From: Saccharothrix ecbatanensis
Lineage (GTDB): Bacteria > Actinomycetota > Actinomycetes > Mycobacteriales > Pseudonocardiaceae
NCBI RefSeq assembly: GCF_014205015.1
Contig: NZ_JACHMO010000001.1
Coordinates: 4,030,001-4,094,000, forward strand
Reading direction: 5' to 3'
Length of the DNA: 64,000 bases
Position 1 is the stretch's first letter. Every line of letters begins with the position of its first letter. A program made the translations under genes and the position numbers. The notes under the pieces were generated by a model, which was given only the letters and a program-made list of their open reading frames with translations, was not told the DNA's origin and did no database searches. Of the stretch, positions 1 to 12,572 are shown piece after piece.

Positions 1-3000
1 CGCCCAGCCGCAGCCGGAGCGCGTCGTGGTGGTCGAGGAACTTTTGCAGCACCGCGGCGATCCGCTGCTCGTCCAGACCGGCCGGGACGTCCACCGGCAT
101 CGCCTGGTTGAACTGCGCGACCGGGCCGCCGAGATCCTTGAGCCAGTGCGTGATCGGCGTCAGTGGCAGGCCGCCGACACCGTCGTCCGACGGCGGGGCG
201 GCGGGGGCGTTCTCCGTCGAAGTGGCGACCGCGGCCAGCGCCTCGACCGTCGGGTGGGTGAAGACGTCACGCGGGCTGAACCTGAGGCCCGCCTTGCGTG
301 CCCGGCTGACCAGCTGGATCGTGATGATGCTGTCGCCGCCGAGCTCGAAGAACCCGTCGTCGATGCTCACCGCGCCGATTCCCCGGGAGGACAGGCCGAG
401 GACGTCGGCGAAGATCTCGCACAGCAGCCGTTCGCGTTCGTCGCGCGGGGCACGACCGCTCGACGCCTCGAACCGCGGCTCGGGCAGCGCCTTGCGGTCG
501 AGCTTGCCGTGCCGGGTCAACGGCAGCTCGTCGAGCTTCACGAACAGCGCGGGCACCATGTAGTCGGGCAGCAGTCCGGCCAGGTACGGCTTCAGTTCGG
601 CGGGATCGGCCGGACCGGCCAGGTAGGCCACCAGCCGCTTGACGCCCAAGCCGTCCTCGTGGACGAGCACAGCCGCCTGGGTCACGTCGGCCCGCCGGGC
701 CAACACGGCCTCGATCTCGCCGGGCTCGATCCGGAAACCCCGGATCTTGACCTGGTCGTCGGTCCGGCCGACGTACTCGAGGGTCCCGTCAGCGCGCCAC
801 CGCACGACGTCACCCGTGCGGTACATCCGCTCGCCCTTGGCCCCGAAGGGGTTGGCGACGAACCGCTCGGCGGTCAGGCCGGCCCGCTGGTGATACCCGC
901 GGGCAAGGCCGGCACCGGCCACGTAGAGCTCACCGGGCACGCCCTGGACGACCGGGCGCAGCGCCTTGTCCAGCACGTAGGTGCGGGTGTCACGCACCGG
1001 TCGGCCGATCGGCACGCCCGTGCCCGGCACGAGCGGATCGCTCATCGTGGCCGCGACCGTGGATTCGGTGGGGCCGTACGCGTTCACCATGCGACGGCCC
1101 GGCGCCCAGCGTTCGACCAGTTCCGCCGTGCACGCCTCGCCACCGACCACCAGCGATGTGAAGTCCGGCAGGGACGTGGTCGGAACGCTCGCCAGCGCGG
1201 CCGGCGGGATCAGGGCGTGGCTCACCCGCCGGTCCGCGAGCACCTCCGCGAGGACCTCGCCGGCCAGGATCTCCGGACCGGGCACGATGATCGCCGCGCC
1301 GGACAGCAGCGCCATGCACAGCTCCAGCACCGACGCGTCGAAACTGGGCGAGGAGAACTGGAGCACGCGGCTGCCGGGCGTGACCGCGAACCGGTCGATC
1401 TCGGTGGCGGCGAAGCTCGCGATCCCGTGGTGCGTCACGACGACGCCCTTGGGCACACCGGTCGAGCCGGAGGTGTAGATCAGGTAAGCGGGGCTGTGCG
1501 GCGAGATCGCCGGGGTCGCGGACGCCGCCGGAGACTCCCGGCCGACCAGGTCGGACACATCGTGCACTGCCATGCCGTGGACGTGCGGGACCGAGCCGGA
1601 CCGCTCCGGAGTGGTCAGCACGACCCTGGGACGCGCGTCGGACAGCATGAAGGCGATCCGGTCGGCGGGGTAGTCCGGGTCGATCGGCAGGTACGCGGCG
1701 CCTGTCTTCATCACACCGACCGACGCCACCACCGACTCCACCGACCGGCCGAGCATCTGCGCGACCACGTCCTCACGCCCGACGCCCATGGCCGTCAGGT
1801 GCCGCGCCAGCCGGTCGGTCCGTTCGTCCAGCTCGGCATAGGTGAGGGACACCTCGTCCGACTCGACGGCCACGGCGTCCGGCGTCGCGGCCACCTGCCG
1901 CGCGAACAGCTCCGGGAAGGTGGCGGGGGCGGAGTGCGGGGTTTCGTTCCAGACCGTCAGCACCTGGTGGCGCTCCGCCGGGGAGAGCACCTCGACCCGG
2001 CCGAGCGGCTGATCCGGCTCGGCGGTCACCGCCCGCAGCACGCGGACCAGCCGGTCGCCCATGGCTTGCACGTCGTCGCGGCCGAACACCTCCGGCCGGT
2101 GGCTGATCACCAGCCGCAGCCGGCCTTCCCAGATGTGGGCCACGAGGTAGAGCGGGTAGTGGGTGGCGTCGAGGACGTCGAACCCGGTGATGGTCAGATC
2201 GCCCGCCACATCGCGCATGGCCGCCATGTCGAACGGGAAGTTCTCGAATGCGACGCACGTGTCGAACAGCTCGCCGTGCCCGGCTGTGCGATGCACCTGG
2301 CTCAGGCCGATGTACTGGTACGAAGTCAGGTCCAGGTGGTCGTTCTGGAGTCGGCGCAGCGTCTCGGCCAGCGAAACCCCGGGCTCCAGCCGTGTGCGCA
2401 GCGGCAGCGTGTTCACCAGCATGCCGACCATCCGCTCCACGCCGGGCAGCTCCGGCGGGCGGCACGACGCCACGGTGCCGAACACGACATCGTTCGAGCC
2501 GGTCACAGCGCCGAGCAGGATCGCCCATGCCCCGTGCACGGCGCTGCTGACCGTCAGGTCACGGCTTGCCAGCCGCGCGGTGAGTTCGGCGGTGGCGTGC
2601 TCGGACAACTCGAACGAAACCTGCTCTGGCACGGTCGCCGCACGCGAGCGATCGGCCGGGGCCAGCCGGGTGGGCCCTTCGATGCCTTCGAGCGCCCGCT
2701 GCCAGGCCAGTTCCGCCTTGTCCATGTCCTGCCCGGCGAGCCAGCCGAGGTAGTCGCGGTACGGCACCGCCGGCTCCAGGTCGGCGCGGCCGGTGTACAG
2801 CTCGAAGAACTCCTTCAGCAGCAACGACATCGACCAGCCGTCGAGCAGGAGGTGGTGGAAGGTGAACAGCAGCCGGTACTCCTGCTCGCCGAGCTGGATC
2901 AGCAGGAACCGCATCAGCGGCGGGCGGGCCAGGTCGAACTTGGCCGACTGGTGCGCCGCTTGCAGCCGTTGTGCCTCTGCGGCACGACTTTCGGTGTCGA

Positions 3001-3286
3001 GGCCGGTGAGATCGGTCTGCTCCCAGGGCAGTTCGACCGTCCGCGCGACGACCTGGACCGGCCGGCCGCTCTTCGGGTGCAGGAAGCCCACGCGCAGGTT
3101 GGCGTGCCGGCGCGGCAACTCCTCGGCGGCCGCGCGCAACGCACCGACGTCAAGTGGGCCCCGCAGATCGAGTACGGCCTGCACCGCGTAGACGTCGAAC
3201 CCCTGCTCGTCGTAGAGCGCGTGGAAGAGCAGTCCTTGCTGCAAAGGCGACAGCGGAAGAATGTCCTCGGGGCCCGGCTTCATCAT
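1..3286 (-). CDS. NRPS module C-A-T-(E?), 3' end beyond the window
   Basis: Nonribosomal peptide synthetase that activates one amino acid and condenses it onto an upstream chain. The ATG pair at 3286/3283 follows a GAAGG box. The frame stays open to the left edge, so at least 1095 residues are visible and the C-terminus is missing. Condensation domain about 1-430 (opens [15 protein letters not shown]; active site HHLLLDG near 148), adenylation domain about 445-900 (YTSGSTG near 604, NAYGPTE), carrier domain with LGGDSI near 980, then an opening LPLTPITHW...FNQ that looks like an epimerization domain. Reading the pocket against GrsA gives D-A-L-L-V-G-A-V-A. I associate such codes with bulky aromatic residues, and the p-aminophenylalanine genes lie directly upstream, so that is the favoured substrate (inference). 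There is no obvious docking helix before the C domain. Confidence 0.93.
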   Translation of the reverse strand, partial: MMKPGPEDILPLSPLQQGLLFHALYDEQGFDVYAVQAVLDLRGPLDVGALRAAAEELPRRHANLRVGFLHPKSGRPVQVVARTVELPWEQTDLTGLDTESRAAEAQRLQAAHQSAKFDLARPPLMRFLLIQLGEQEYRLLFTFHHLLLDGWSMSLLLKEFFELYTGRADLEPAVPYRDYLGWLAGQDMDKAELAWQRALEGIEGPTRLAPADRSRAATVPEQVSFELSEHATAELTARLASRDLTVSSAVHGAWAILLGAVTGSNDVVFGTVASCRPPELPGVERMVGMLVNTLPLRTRLEPGVSLAETLRRLQNDHLDLTSYQYIGLSQVHRTAGHGELFDTCVAFENFPFDMAAMRDVAGDLTITGFDVLDATHYPLYLVAHIWEGRLRLVISHRPEVFGRDDVQAMGDRLVRVLRAVTAEPDQPLGRVEVLSPAERHQVLTVWNETPHSAPATFPELFARQVAATPDAVAVESDEVSLTYAELDERTDRLARHLTAMGVGREDVVAQMLGRSVESVVASVGVMKTGAAYLPIDPDYPADRIAFMLSDARPRVVLTTPERSGSVPHVHGMAVHDVSDLVGRESPAASATPAISPHSPAYLIYTSGSTGVPKGVVVTHHGIASFAATEIDRFAVTPGSRVLQFSSPSFDASVLELCMALLSGAAIIVPGPEILAGEVLAEVLADRRVSHALIPPAALASVPTTSLPDFTSLVVGGEACTAELVERWAPGRRMVNAYGPTESTVAATMSDPLVPGTGVPIGRPVRDTRTYVLDKALRPVVQGVPGELYVAGAGLARGYHQRAGLTAERFVANPFGAKGERMYRTGDVVRWRADGTLEYVGRTDDQVKIRGFRIEPGEIEAVLARRADVTQAAVLVHEDGLGVKRLVAYLAGPADPAELKPYLAGLLPDYMVPALFVKLDELPLTRHGKLDRKALPEPRFEASSGRAPRDERERLLCEIFADVLGLSSRGIGAVSIDDGFFELGGDSIITIQLVSRARKAGLRFSPRDVFTHPTVEALAAVATSTENAPAAPPSDDGVGGLPLTPITHWLKDLGGPVAQFNQAMPVDVPAGLDEQRIAAVLQKFLDHHDALRLRLG

Positions 3287-3413
3287 CGCAGCGTCCTTCA
3301 CTCGACTTCCTTCCCACCTGGAGCAAGCACCGAAAATCGACCCTATGGTGCTGGTGGACATTGCCGCGCGGCATATGAAAAACGTTGCGACCACAGGGAA
3401 AATCGCTTCGGAT

Positions 3414-6379
<2,966 letters not shown>

Positions 6380-6682
6380 TCAGGCTGTGACGTTGCCGAT
6401 CACCAGGTCCTCGACACGGCACGTCTCGGCGATGACGAGGTCGTAGAGGTTGCGCAGGAAGTCCACGTCGACTCCGTGCTCCCGGCCGTACTCGGCCGCG
6501 CGCCGCTGAACCACGCCGATCCGGTGTGGCTGCATCATGGGCACGCCGTGCTCGCGCTTGTGCTCGGCGATGCGCACGCAGAGTTCGATGCGTTCCCGCA
6601 GGATGTCAAGGAATCGGAAATCGATCCGGTCGAGTTCCGCACGTAAGTCTTCAAGTTGCCGATCGGCATCGTCGTCAGCCAC
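6380..6682 (-). CDS. papB: PapB-like 4-amino-4-deoxychorismate mutase
   Basis: Small all-helical AroQ-type chorismate mutase of 100 residues, expected to rearrange 4-amino-4-deoxychorismate to 4-amino-4-deoxyprephenate. The family signature is visible: an N-terminal helix with LRAELDRIDFRFLDILRERI, the conserved arginine and lysine of the active site (RIAEHKREHG), and a third helix (DLVIAETCRVEDLVI). The length equals stand-alone AroQ mutases. It lies 3 nt after the P450 gene and 15 nt before the synthase gene. Sequence alone cannot separate a plain chorismate mutase from an amino-substrate mutase; the assignment rests on the neighbouring PapA and PapC. Confidence 0.88.
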   Translation of the reverse strand: MADDDADRQLEDLRAELDRIDFRFLDILRERIELCVRIAEHKREHGVPMMQPHRIGVVQRRAAEYGREHGVDVDFLRNLYDLVIAETCRVEDLVIGNVTA

Positions 6683-6685
6683 CGG

Positions 6686-7915
6686 CTAGTCCTTTCCCCA
6701 TTCGACCGGGAGGTCGACAATCGTCCGGACAAGAATGTTCATCTGATAGCGCACCTTGGCCGGATCGACGGCCAGCCGGATATCCGGGAAACGCTCGAAC
6801 AACCGCTGTACACCGACTTCGGTGATCACTTTGGCCAGGTGCGCGCCGGAGCAGTAGTGGATACCGAAACCGAAACTCAGGTGCGCGGGCTTCTCCCGGT
6901 CGATGTCGAACTTCTCCGGGCACCGCGGGAACTGCCGCTCGTCCCGGTTGGCCGAGAGGAAGGAGATGATGACGACCTCGCCCGCCGGGATGACCACGCC
7001 GCCGATCTCGACCGGCTCGGTGGTGACGCGGTGCAACGCGTTGTGCGTCGGGGTGGTGAACCGGATCAGCTCGTCCATCGCCTTGGTCCAGCCGTCAGGC
7101 TCGCCGGTGATCCGCTCCCGCTCCCGCGGATGGGTCAGCAGGGTGAACAGGGCACCGCCCAGCATGCTCGCCGTGGTGTCGTTTCCCCCGCTCATCAGGG
7201 CGAACCCGGTGGACAGGATCTCGGTGTGGGTCAGCCGCCGCTCCGGATCAGCGTGGATCAGCGCGGACATCAAGTCGTCGCCGGGCGTGCGGGTCTTCTC
7301 CGCGATCAGGTCGGTCATGAACTCGGAGAGCTCGTGCACGTTGCGCTCGAGCTCGCCGTCCGCGGCGTCCAGCGGGGAGAAGTCGCGCTGGGCGTTGGAC
7401 CAGCGGATGAAGTCCGGCCAGCGGCTGGCCGGGGCGCCCATCAGCTCCGCGATCGCCATCACCGGCAGCGGCACGGCGAACCCCGCCATCAGGTCGGCTC
7501 GTCCCCGGCCGTCGATCCGGTCCAGCAGTTCGTCGGCGAGCTCGGCGATCCGCGGCCGCATCGCCTCGGCCCGGCGCGGGGTGAACGCGAAGCTGATCGC
7601 CCGGCGCAGCGGGGTGTGCCGGGGTGGCTCCAGGTTGGCCAGGTGGTTGGCCTGCTCCGGCGGCGGTGTGATCTTCCGACCGAGTTGGCGGGACATCAGC
7701 TCGTAGTGCACGTTGATGTCCCGGCTCATCCGCGGGTCGTTGAAGGCGGCCTTGGCGTCCTCGTACCGGGTGATCACCCAGGCGCGGCCGCCGTTGGGCA
7801 TGCCGACCTCGCAGACCGGCTTTTCCCGGCGCACATATTCCAGCACCGGATACGGATTCTGCGCGAAATCATTGGTGAGCATCCAGTACCTGGAAAGCGT
7901 CCGACCGGCAGCCAT
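6686..7915 (-). CDS. Cytochrome P450, first gene of the pap-NRPS operon
   Basis: Bacterial class I P450 of 409 residues. The heme-thiolate loop is FGFGIHYCSGAHLAK with Cys355. The I-helix reads SGGNDTTAS, so the usual AGxET/D-T pattern has Asn before the Asp-Thr pair. The ExxR and PERF-like regions are present. As the first gene of the unit ahead of papB-papA-papC-NRPS, a reasonable role is beta-hydroxylation or other oxidation of a carrier-bound amino acid, perhaps p-aminophenylalanine, as NovI/NikQ/P450sky-type enzymes do. The ferredoxin in the upstream unit could serve it. The ATG at 7915 has a clear AGGAG-like box (read on the minus strand). The true substrate is not shown by sequence. 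Confidence 0.9.
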   Translation of the reverse strand: MAAGRTLSRYWMLTNDFAQNPYPVLEYVRREKPVCEVGMPNGGRAWVITRYEDAKAAFNDPRMSRDINVHYELMSRQLGRKITPPPEQANHLANLEPPRHTPLRRAISFAFTPRRAEAMRPRIAELADELLDRIDGRGRADLMAGFAVPLPVMAIAELMGAPASRWPDFIRWSNAQRDFSPLDAADGELERNVHELSEFMTDLIAEKTRTPGDDLMSALIHADPERRLTHTEILSTGFALMSGGNDTTASMLGGALFTLLTHPRERERITGEPDGWTKAMDELIRFTTPTHNALHRVTTEPVEIGGVVIPAGEVVIISFLSANRDERQFPRCPEKFDIDREKPAHLSFGFGIHYCSGAHLAKVITEVGVQRLFERFPDIRLAVDPAKVRYQMNILVRTIVDLPVEWGKD

Positions 7916-8012
7916 CCCCGCTCCTTTAACGCCGTTTCCCTGGATCGTCTTCAGCCGAGCTTAGTCGGAATCGAGCCGCTCGCCGCGCTGGTACAAATTC
8001 TTCGATTACCCC

Positions 8013-8059
8013 GGAAAACCGAAGGTGGCCACCCGGCAGGTGGCCACCTTCGGTTTTCC
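8013..8059 (-). terminator. Strong hairpin terminator after the RHS gene
   Basis: A perfect 20-bp inverted repeat (arms 8013-8032 and 8040-8059, 7-nt loop) lies six bases beyond the RHS stop codon. Each arm carries a GGAAAACC/GGTTTTCC end, so the minus-strand transcript has a run of U in the stem base. It separates the upstream NRPS-export-P450-RHS unit from the P450-pap-NRPS unit; the promoter of the latter must lie in 7916-8012. Confidence 0.85.
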
Positions 8060-8064
8060 AAGCG

Positions 8065-11000
8065 TTACCGCGGCGGGTCCGCGCTGCCTCCGATCGGGCC
8101 GACCAGCTGACCGGTCAGATCCGGCTCGTTCGGCCCCGGTTCGAAGCCGTTGAGGTTGCGCACGTTGACCGGATCGGCCTGCGGGTACTGGTACATGATC
8201 GCCACCATGCTGTTGTCGACCGTGCCGACGGCGTGGTACCGGGCCATCAGCGGGTCGAGCTGGCGCAGGCCCTGCACGACGAACGACAGGCCACCCGCGT
8301 GCTCGGTCCGCTTGTACTGCGAACCGGCCCAGGCGTACTCGCCGCCGTTCTGGTTCGGCGGCACGTGGTCGGCGTCGACCCGGCCGTCGGGCGTCAGCGG
8401 CGCGCCGTACGGCGTGTAGGTGTAGAGATCACCCATCCGCTTGCCGTCGCCGCCGGCGGCCATCGCGATGTCGCCGTGCACGTTCGGGTAGCGCCAGGTC
8501 TGGCTGCCGCTCGCGATCGACGCGATCACACCGCCGGGCAGCGGCACGGTCCGGCTGAGGACCCGCTTGTCCGCCTTCATCTCCAGCACCTCGGAGGTGC
8601 CGGAAAGGTTGGTGTGGTAGAGGGTCTGGCCGTCGTCGTGCTTGCTTCCCTTGACCGTGCGGCTGGTCACCGAGTCGAGGTTGTCATAGCCGTAGGTGAC
8701 GTGCGCCGGGTCCGGCCCGTCGATCGAGACACCGGTGTACCGCTCCGCCACGTCGTAGGTGATCTTGATGCGGCTGTCGTTGAGCGTGTACTCCGCCATG
8801 TGCCCGGCCGAGCTGTACTTCACGTCCGACACCGTGTTGGCGCCGATGGCGGCGAGCAGCCGGTCGGCGCGGTCGTAGCAGAAGTCCGTGACCGCCTTGC
8901 CCGCACCGGTCTCGTCGATGATCCGGACCGCGCTGTTGTTGCGGCCCGCGTTCGGCTCAGTGCCCTGCGGACAGCTCTTGGCCGACGGCGACGTGTAGTC
9001 GTAGGTGTAGTGGTGCCCGTTGACCCACGCCTCGACGAGCCGGCCCGCCGCGTCGTACTCGTAGTTCGGACCGCCCTCGCGGGGGTCCTGGCCACCGAGC
9101 GCGTAGTCGACGACCGTTCCGGCCCGCGTGCGCTGAACTGTGCTGACCACCTCGCGGCCGTCGGAGAACTTCCAGTTCAGGCTGGTCACCCGGCCGGCGG
9201 CGTCCCGGCCGATGGACGACAGCGAGCTGCCGTTGGCGTACGCCACCGACACCAGCTCACCCGCCTTGTAGGTGGACGTGGCCAGTGCCTTGTCCCCGGA
9301 CCGGACCTCGAGCAACCGGCCCGCGTCGTCGTAGCGCCGGGTGATCGTGGTGCGCGGGTCGGCCTGGTTCGCCGGGATCGTCGTCTGGCTGACGATCCGG
9401 CCTGCCTGGTCGTATGCGGTCGTGGTCTGCACACCGTGGATGTCGGTGTACGTGAGCGGCCGGTTCAGCAGGTCGAAGGACGCGGTGATGGTGCCGAACT
9501 CGTCCTTCATGGAGAACCGCAGCGGGTCGCCGCCGACCGCCCAGTCGGACTCGATCGTCCGGTCGGCGTGCACGCCGTCGCCCTGGGTGAGGATCTTCAC
9601 CGGCCGCTGCCGGACGTCGGACTCCACACAGGCCCACTTGTCCGTGCCGAAGTTCATCCCGGCCACGAACCCGTCGGCGTCGTAGAAGTAGTTGTCGATC
9701 CGGCTGGCCCCGTCGGCGGACGCCGGAGTCTTGTTGGTCTTCAACGATCCGCGCTGCGGCACGGGCTGCCCGCCGTGGCAAGGGCTCACCGCGGTGTCCG
9801 CCGGGCCGAAGTAGTCGTACGTGATCTCCGAGCCGGAGGGCAGGGTGATCGACTGCGGCCGGAAGAACTCGTCGTAGGCCGTCGCCGACGTCAACTCCAG
9901 GCCACCCGGGTCGAGCACGGTCTTCAACGGCACACCGAACTCGTTCGCCGTGACGGCCGTCTTCTTGTCCGGCACCCCGTCCGACTCGACCGTGGTCATG
10001 GTCATGGTGCCCGTGGCCGGGTCCATCGCCATCCGCTGGACGGGCACCCGCTCGCACCCGGCGGGTGCCGGGTCGACCGGCTCACCGGACGCGGTGAAGC
10101 ACTTCGTCGGGGCAGGGCCGTACATCGCCAACCCGTCCGGCCCGGCGACAGTGGTGCTGCGCCTGCCCGTGGGATCGGTCCTGGACAGCTGCTCGTCCGA
10201 CGGCGCCCACTGGTACTCGGTGGTCAGGCCGGTGGCGTCGGTGTCGGTCAGCATCCGGCCGCCGATGTCCCGGGTGATCCGCCGAGCCCAGCCCTGCGGC
10301 GGGTTGAGGCCGGCGATCCGGACCTGGGTGTTGTCGATCCCGTTGTCGCTGCCGTAGGCGTAGTCGTGGATCTCGCGCCGCGTGGGCCGTTGCGCCGATC
10401 CGGTCGGTTCCGGGCTCTGCACCCGCACCGCCCGCCCGGTCTCCGGCTGGTAGCCGATCAGGTAAGCCGCGGCGTCGGTGTTGCGGCGCTTGGCGTCCAT
10501 CCCGATCCAGTCGGTCACGGTCGACGGGCGGATCCTGGTCAGCTGGTTCGCCCGGTTGAAGGCCATGTCGGTGACCTGGTTGCCCGGGTTGCGCAACCTG
10601 GCCAGCTGACCGTTCACATAGGACAGCTGGGTCAGCGCGCCGTTCGGCAGGCTGACCGCGCACAGGAAGCCGGCCGGGGCCGAGGCGTCCGGGCACTTGT
10701 CGCTGCCCGCGTAGTGGAACTGGATCTCCTGGCTCTCCTCGGCGGCGGTGGCCGTGACGCGAGTGACCGGGTTGGCCGCGGTGGCGGGCGACGACTTGAC
10801 GTGGACCGGCGCGGCGCCGGCAGCGGCAGGCGAATGCGCACGGCCGCCGGCCGGGTTGTTCGTCTGCCGGCCTGTCTTGCCGCCCGGCCGCATCGAGTGC
10901 AGGACGCCCTTGGCGTCGAACAGCGACGTGACGCCGTCGGCGGAAACCGCCTTGATACCGCCCTTGTCGTCCCGGGTCAGGGATGCCGAGCCGGACGCGG

Positions 11001-12321
11001 CCTTGAAGCTGCCGTCCTTCTGCCGGGTGAACGCGGTCGACGCGCCCTTGCCGTCGGTCAGCGTCATGCCCGATTCGGTCGCCTCAGCGGCGACGAAGCC
11101 GCCGGGGCCTGGGCTGACCGTCCAGCCGGGCGGCAGGACCGACGCGGTGGTCGAAAGCCAGGATGCGGGCACCGGTGCCGTGCGGCCGCCGTCGACACGC
11201 GTCCACAGCTGGAGGAACGACGGGAAACCGGTGGCGCGGTAGTCGATCCGGATCGGGTAAGCCTGACCGGCTTCCAGCCGGACGCCCTTCCCGTACCGGG
11301 TGCTTTCCTGGACACCGGCGCCCCAGCCGTCGTAGGCCTGCTGATCGCCGACCCACACGCGCAGGCCGGACCGGTGGATCCCGCCGAAGTCGTAGACACC
11401 GCTCTTCGGCGCGCGGATGAAGCCCTGCCAGCGCACCCGGAACGCGTCGCCCACGCCGGCCGGCGGCGTTCCCCTGACGTTCCAGAAGAACGAGACCTGC
11501 GGGTCGGTCCGCACCGCGACCGGCTGCTCGTCGTCCTTGATGGACTCGGCGTCACCGGCGAAGTACGAGCCGGTCAGGCCGGTGCTCGACGCCGCCGCGA
11601 GCGAGTTGTACGTGAACTGCACGAACTGCGGGCCGAAGCCGGTCATCATGAACTGGCTGGTCAGCGACGTGGTCACGTTGCCGGTCGAGAGGTTCACGGT
11701 GACCGGGCCGACCGTGTCGGTGGGCACCGGGCCGCTCGGGTCCTGCTCGCCCAGCCGGAGGTTCACCACCAGGCCGCGGCCTTCCGCCGCCGACCCGGCC
11801 TGACCCGAAGCGCTGTCACGGGCCTGCACGGTCCATCGGTACTGGCCGCCGTCGGCCAGCACACCGGACGGCACGACCCACTCCGGCCTGCCGATCCAGC
11901 CGGAGGTGATCACCTGCCCGGCGTCCGGCGTCTCCCCCGTGCCGACGGTGAACTGGTACTGCACCTGGCCAGGCAGCGCGTTCGCACGCAGCTGTGGCCG
12001 CAGGGACGCGACAACCGCGCCGTCGTCCGGCGAAGCGAGCACCGGCGCCGCAGGCGCACCAGCGGCCCGTGCGTTCGGACGCGCCGACGGCACGCCGCCG
12101 GCCGCGGTGAAGTCACCGTCCGGCCACTGCACACCTGGTAACGCGCCACTGTCGTCGGACATCAACGGCACATCGAGCGAGCTGCCCGGTTTCGCCTCGG
12201 ACGTCGACGGCACCTGTACCACGACGGCCACCGCGGCCGCGAGCGCGACCCCGGCGCCGAGCCACCTGGCACCCAGCCGGCTGAAACCGGGGCGGTTCCA
12301 TCGTTTCATCATGCCTGACAT
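8065..12321 (-). CDS. Large secreted PA14 and RHS/YD-repeat protein without a toxin tip
   Basis: Predicted extracellular 1418-residue protein. The N-terminus has a basic stretch (KRWNRPGFSRLGARW) and a hydrophobic segment ending near residue 47, a signal peptide or anchor. A beta-sandwich/Fn3-like region spans about 95-185, and a PA14-type carbohydrate-binding domain about 225-395 (GSYFAGD, FRVRWQGFIRAPKSGVYDF). Long RHS/YD repeats follow from about 540 to the end (YDYFGPAD, YDQAGRIVSQT, YEYDAAGRLVEAW). The RHS core closure (LRQLDPLMARYHAVGT, QADPVNVRNLNG) comes about 30 residues before the stop, so the variable C-terminal toxin seen in polymorphic RHS proteins is absent. The start at 12321 overlaps the ferredoxin gene by 13 nt; an alternative ATG at 12312 forms a 4-bp ATGA overlap. 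Its presence inside an NRPS operon is unexplained; surface adhesion or self-resistance are only guesses. Confidence 0.85.
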   Translation of the reverse strand: MSGMMKRWNRPGFSRLGARWLGAGVALAAAVAVVVQVPSTSEAKPGSSLDVPLMSDDSGALPGVQWPDGDFTAAGGVPSARPNARAAGAPAAPVLASPDDGAVVASLRPQLRANALPGQVQYQFTVGTGETPDAGQVITSGWIGRPEWVVPSGVLADGGQYRWTVQARDSASGQAGSAAEGRGLVVNLRLGEQDPSGPVPTDTVGPVTVNLSTGNVTTSLTSQFMMTGFGPQFVQFTYNSLAAASSTGLTGSYFAGDAESIKDDEQPVAVRTDPQVSFFWNVRGTPPAGVGDAFRVRWQGFIRAPKSGVYDFGGIHRSGLRVWVGDQQAYDGWGAGVQESTRYGKGVRLEAGQAYPIRIDYRATGFPSFLQLWTRVDGGRTAPVPASWLSTTASVLPPGWTVSPGPGGFVAAEATESGMTLTDGKGASTAFTRQKDGSFKAASGSASLTRDDKGGIKAVSADGVTSLFDAKGVLHSMRPGGKTGRQTNNPAGGRAHSPAAAGAAPVHVKSSPATAANPVTRVTATAAEESQEIQFHYAGSDKCPDASAPAGFLCAVSLPNGALTQLSYVNGQLARLRNPGNQVTDMAFNRANQLTRIRPSTVTDWIGMDAKRRNTDAAAYLIGYQPETGRAVRVQSPEPTGSAQRPTRREIHDYAYGSDNGIDNTQVRIAGLNPPQGWARRITRDIGGRMLTDTDATGLTTEYQWAPSDEQLSRTDPTGRRSTTVAGPDGLAMYGPAPTKCFTASGEPVDPAPAGCERVPVQRMAMDPATGTMTMTTVESDGVPDKKTAVTANEFGVPLKTVLDPGGLELTSATAYDEFFRPQSITLPSGSEITYDYFGPADTAVSPCHGGQPVPQRGSLKTNKTPASADGASRIDNYFYDADGFVAGMNFGTDKWACVESDVRQRPVKILTQGDGVHADRTIESDWAVGGDPLRFSMKDEFGTITASFDLLNRPLTYTDIHGVQTTTAYDQAGRIVSQTTIPANQADPRTTITRRYDDAGRLLEVRSGDKALATSTYKAGELVSVAYANGSSLSSIGRDAAGRVTSLNWKFSDGREVVSTVQRTRAGTVVDYALGGQDPREGGPNYEYDAAGRLVEAWVNGHHYTYDYTSPSAKSCPQGTEPNAGRNNSAVRIIDETGAGKAVTDFCYDRADRLLAAIGANTVSDVKYSSAGHMAEYTLNDSRIKITYDVAERYTGVSIDGPDPAHVTYGYDNLDSVTSRTVKGSKHDDGQTLYHTNLSGTSEVLEMKADKRVLSRTVPLPGGVIASIASGSQTWRYPNVHGDIAMAAGGDGKRMGDLYTYTPYGAPLTPDGRVDADHVPPNQNGGEYAWAGSQYKRTEHAGGLSFVVQGLRQLDPLMARYHAVGTVDNSMVAIMYQYPQADPVNVRNLNGFEPGPNEPDLTGQLVGPIGGSADPPR

Positions 12322-12572
12322 GGATTCTTCTCTCTGGTTGTCCCCTGGTCGACACTCACTGCCCCGCCGGGTGGCCCGGGTTCCAGGCTGATAGCCCGCC
12401 CCGGGCACAGGCGCACGGCCTCGCGCACATCCGCTATCGTGGATTCATCGGGTTGCCGCAGCACGGTGACGATGCCGTCGTCATCCGAGTCGAAAATGTC
12501 CGGTGCGGAGATCACGCACCGACCCGCGCCGACGCAACGCCCCTCGTCCGCACGGACGGAAATCTCTGTCAC
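12309..12572 (-). CDS. Ferredoxin (3Fe-4S/4Fe-4S), P450 partner
   Basis: Short acidic electron carrier of 87 residues that delivers electrons to a P450. It has the cluster ligands in CVGAGRCV and a later Cys in RLCPGRAI. The spacing CxxxxxC...CP is that of actinomycete single-cluster ferredoxins in which the second ligand of a classic CxxC is replaced, typically a 3Fe-4S form. The GTG start at 12572 shares GTGA with the P450 stop, so the pair is translationally coupled. The C-terminal 20 residues extend beyond the family core and overlap the start of the RHS gene. No ferredoxin reductase is encoded nearby. Confidence 0.9.
   Translation of the reverse strand: MTEISVRADEGRCVGAGRCVISAPDIFDSDDDGIVTVLRQPDESTIADVREAVRLCPGRAISLEPGPPGGAVSVDQGTTREKNPCQA

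Noticed and set aside
3287..3413. Possible riboswitch between papC and the NRPS gene
   Set aside because: Only a short A+T-richer segment without conserved structured motifs; more likely a promoter.
8233..12141. 1302-codon plus-strand frame opposite the RHS gene
   Set aside because: Typical high-G+C shadow, no domains; the opposite strand encodes PA14 and YD repeats.
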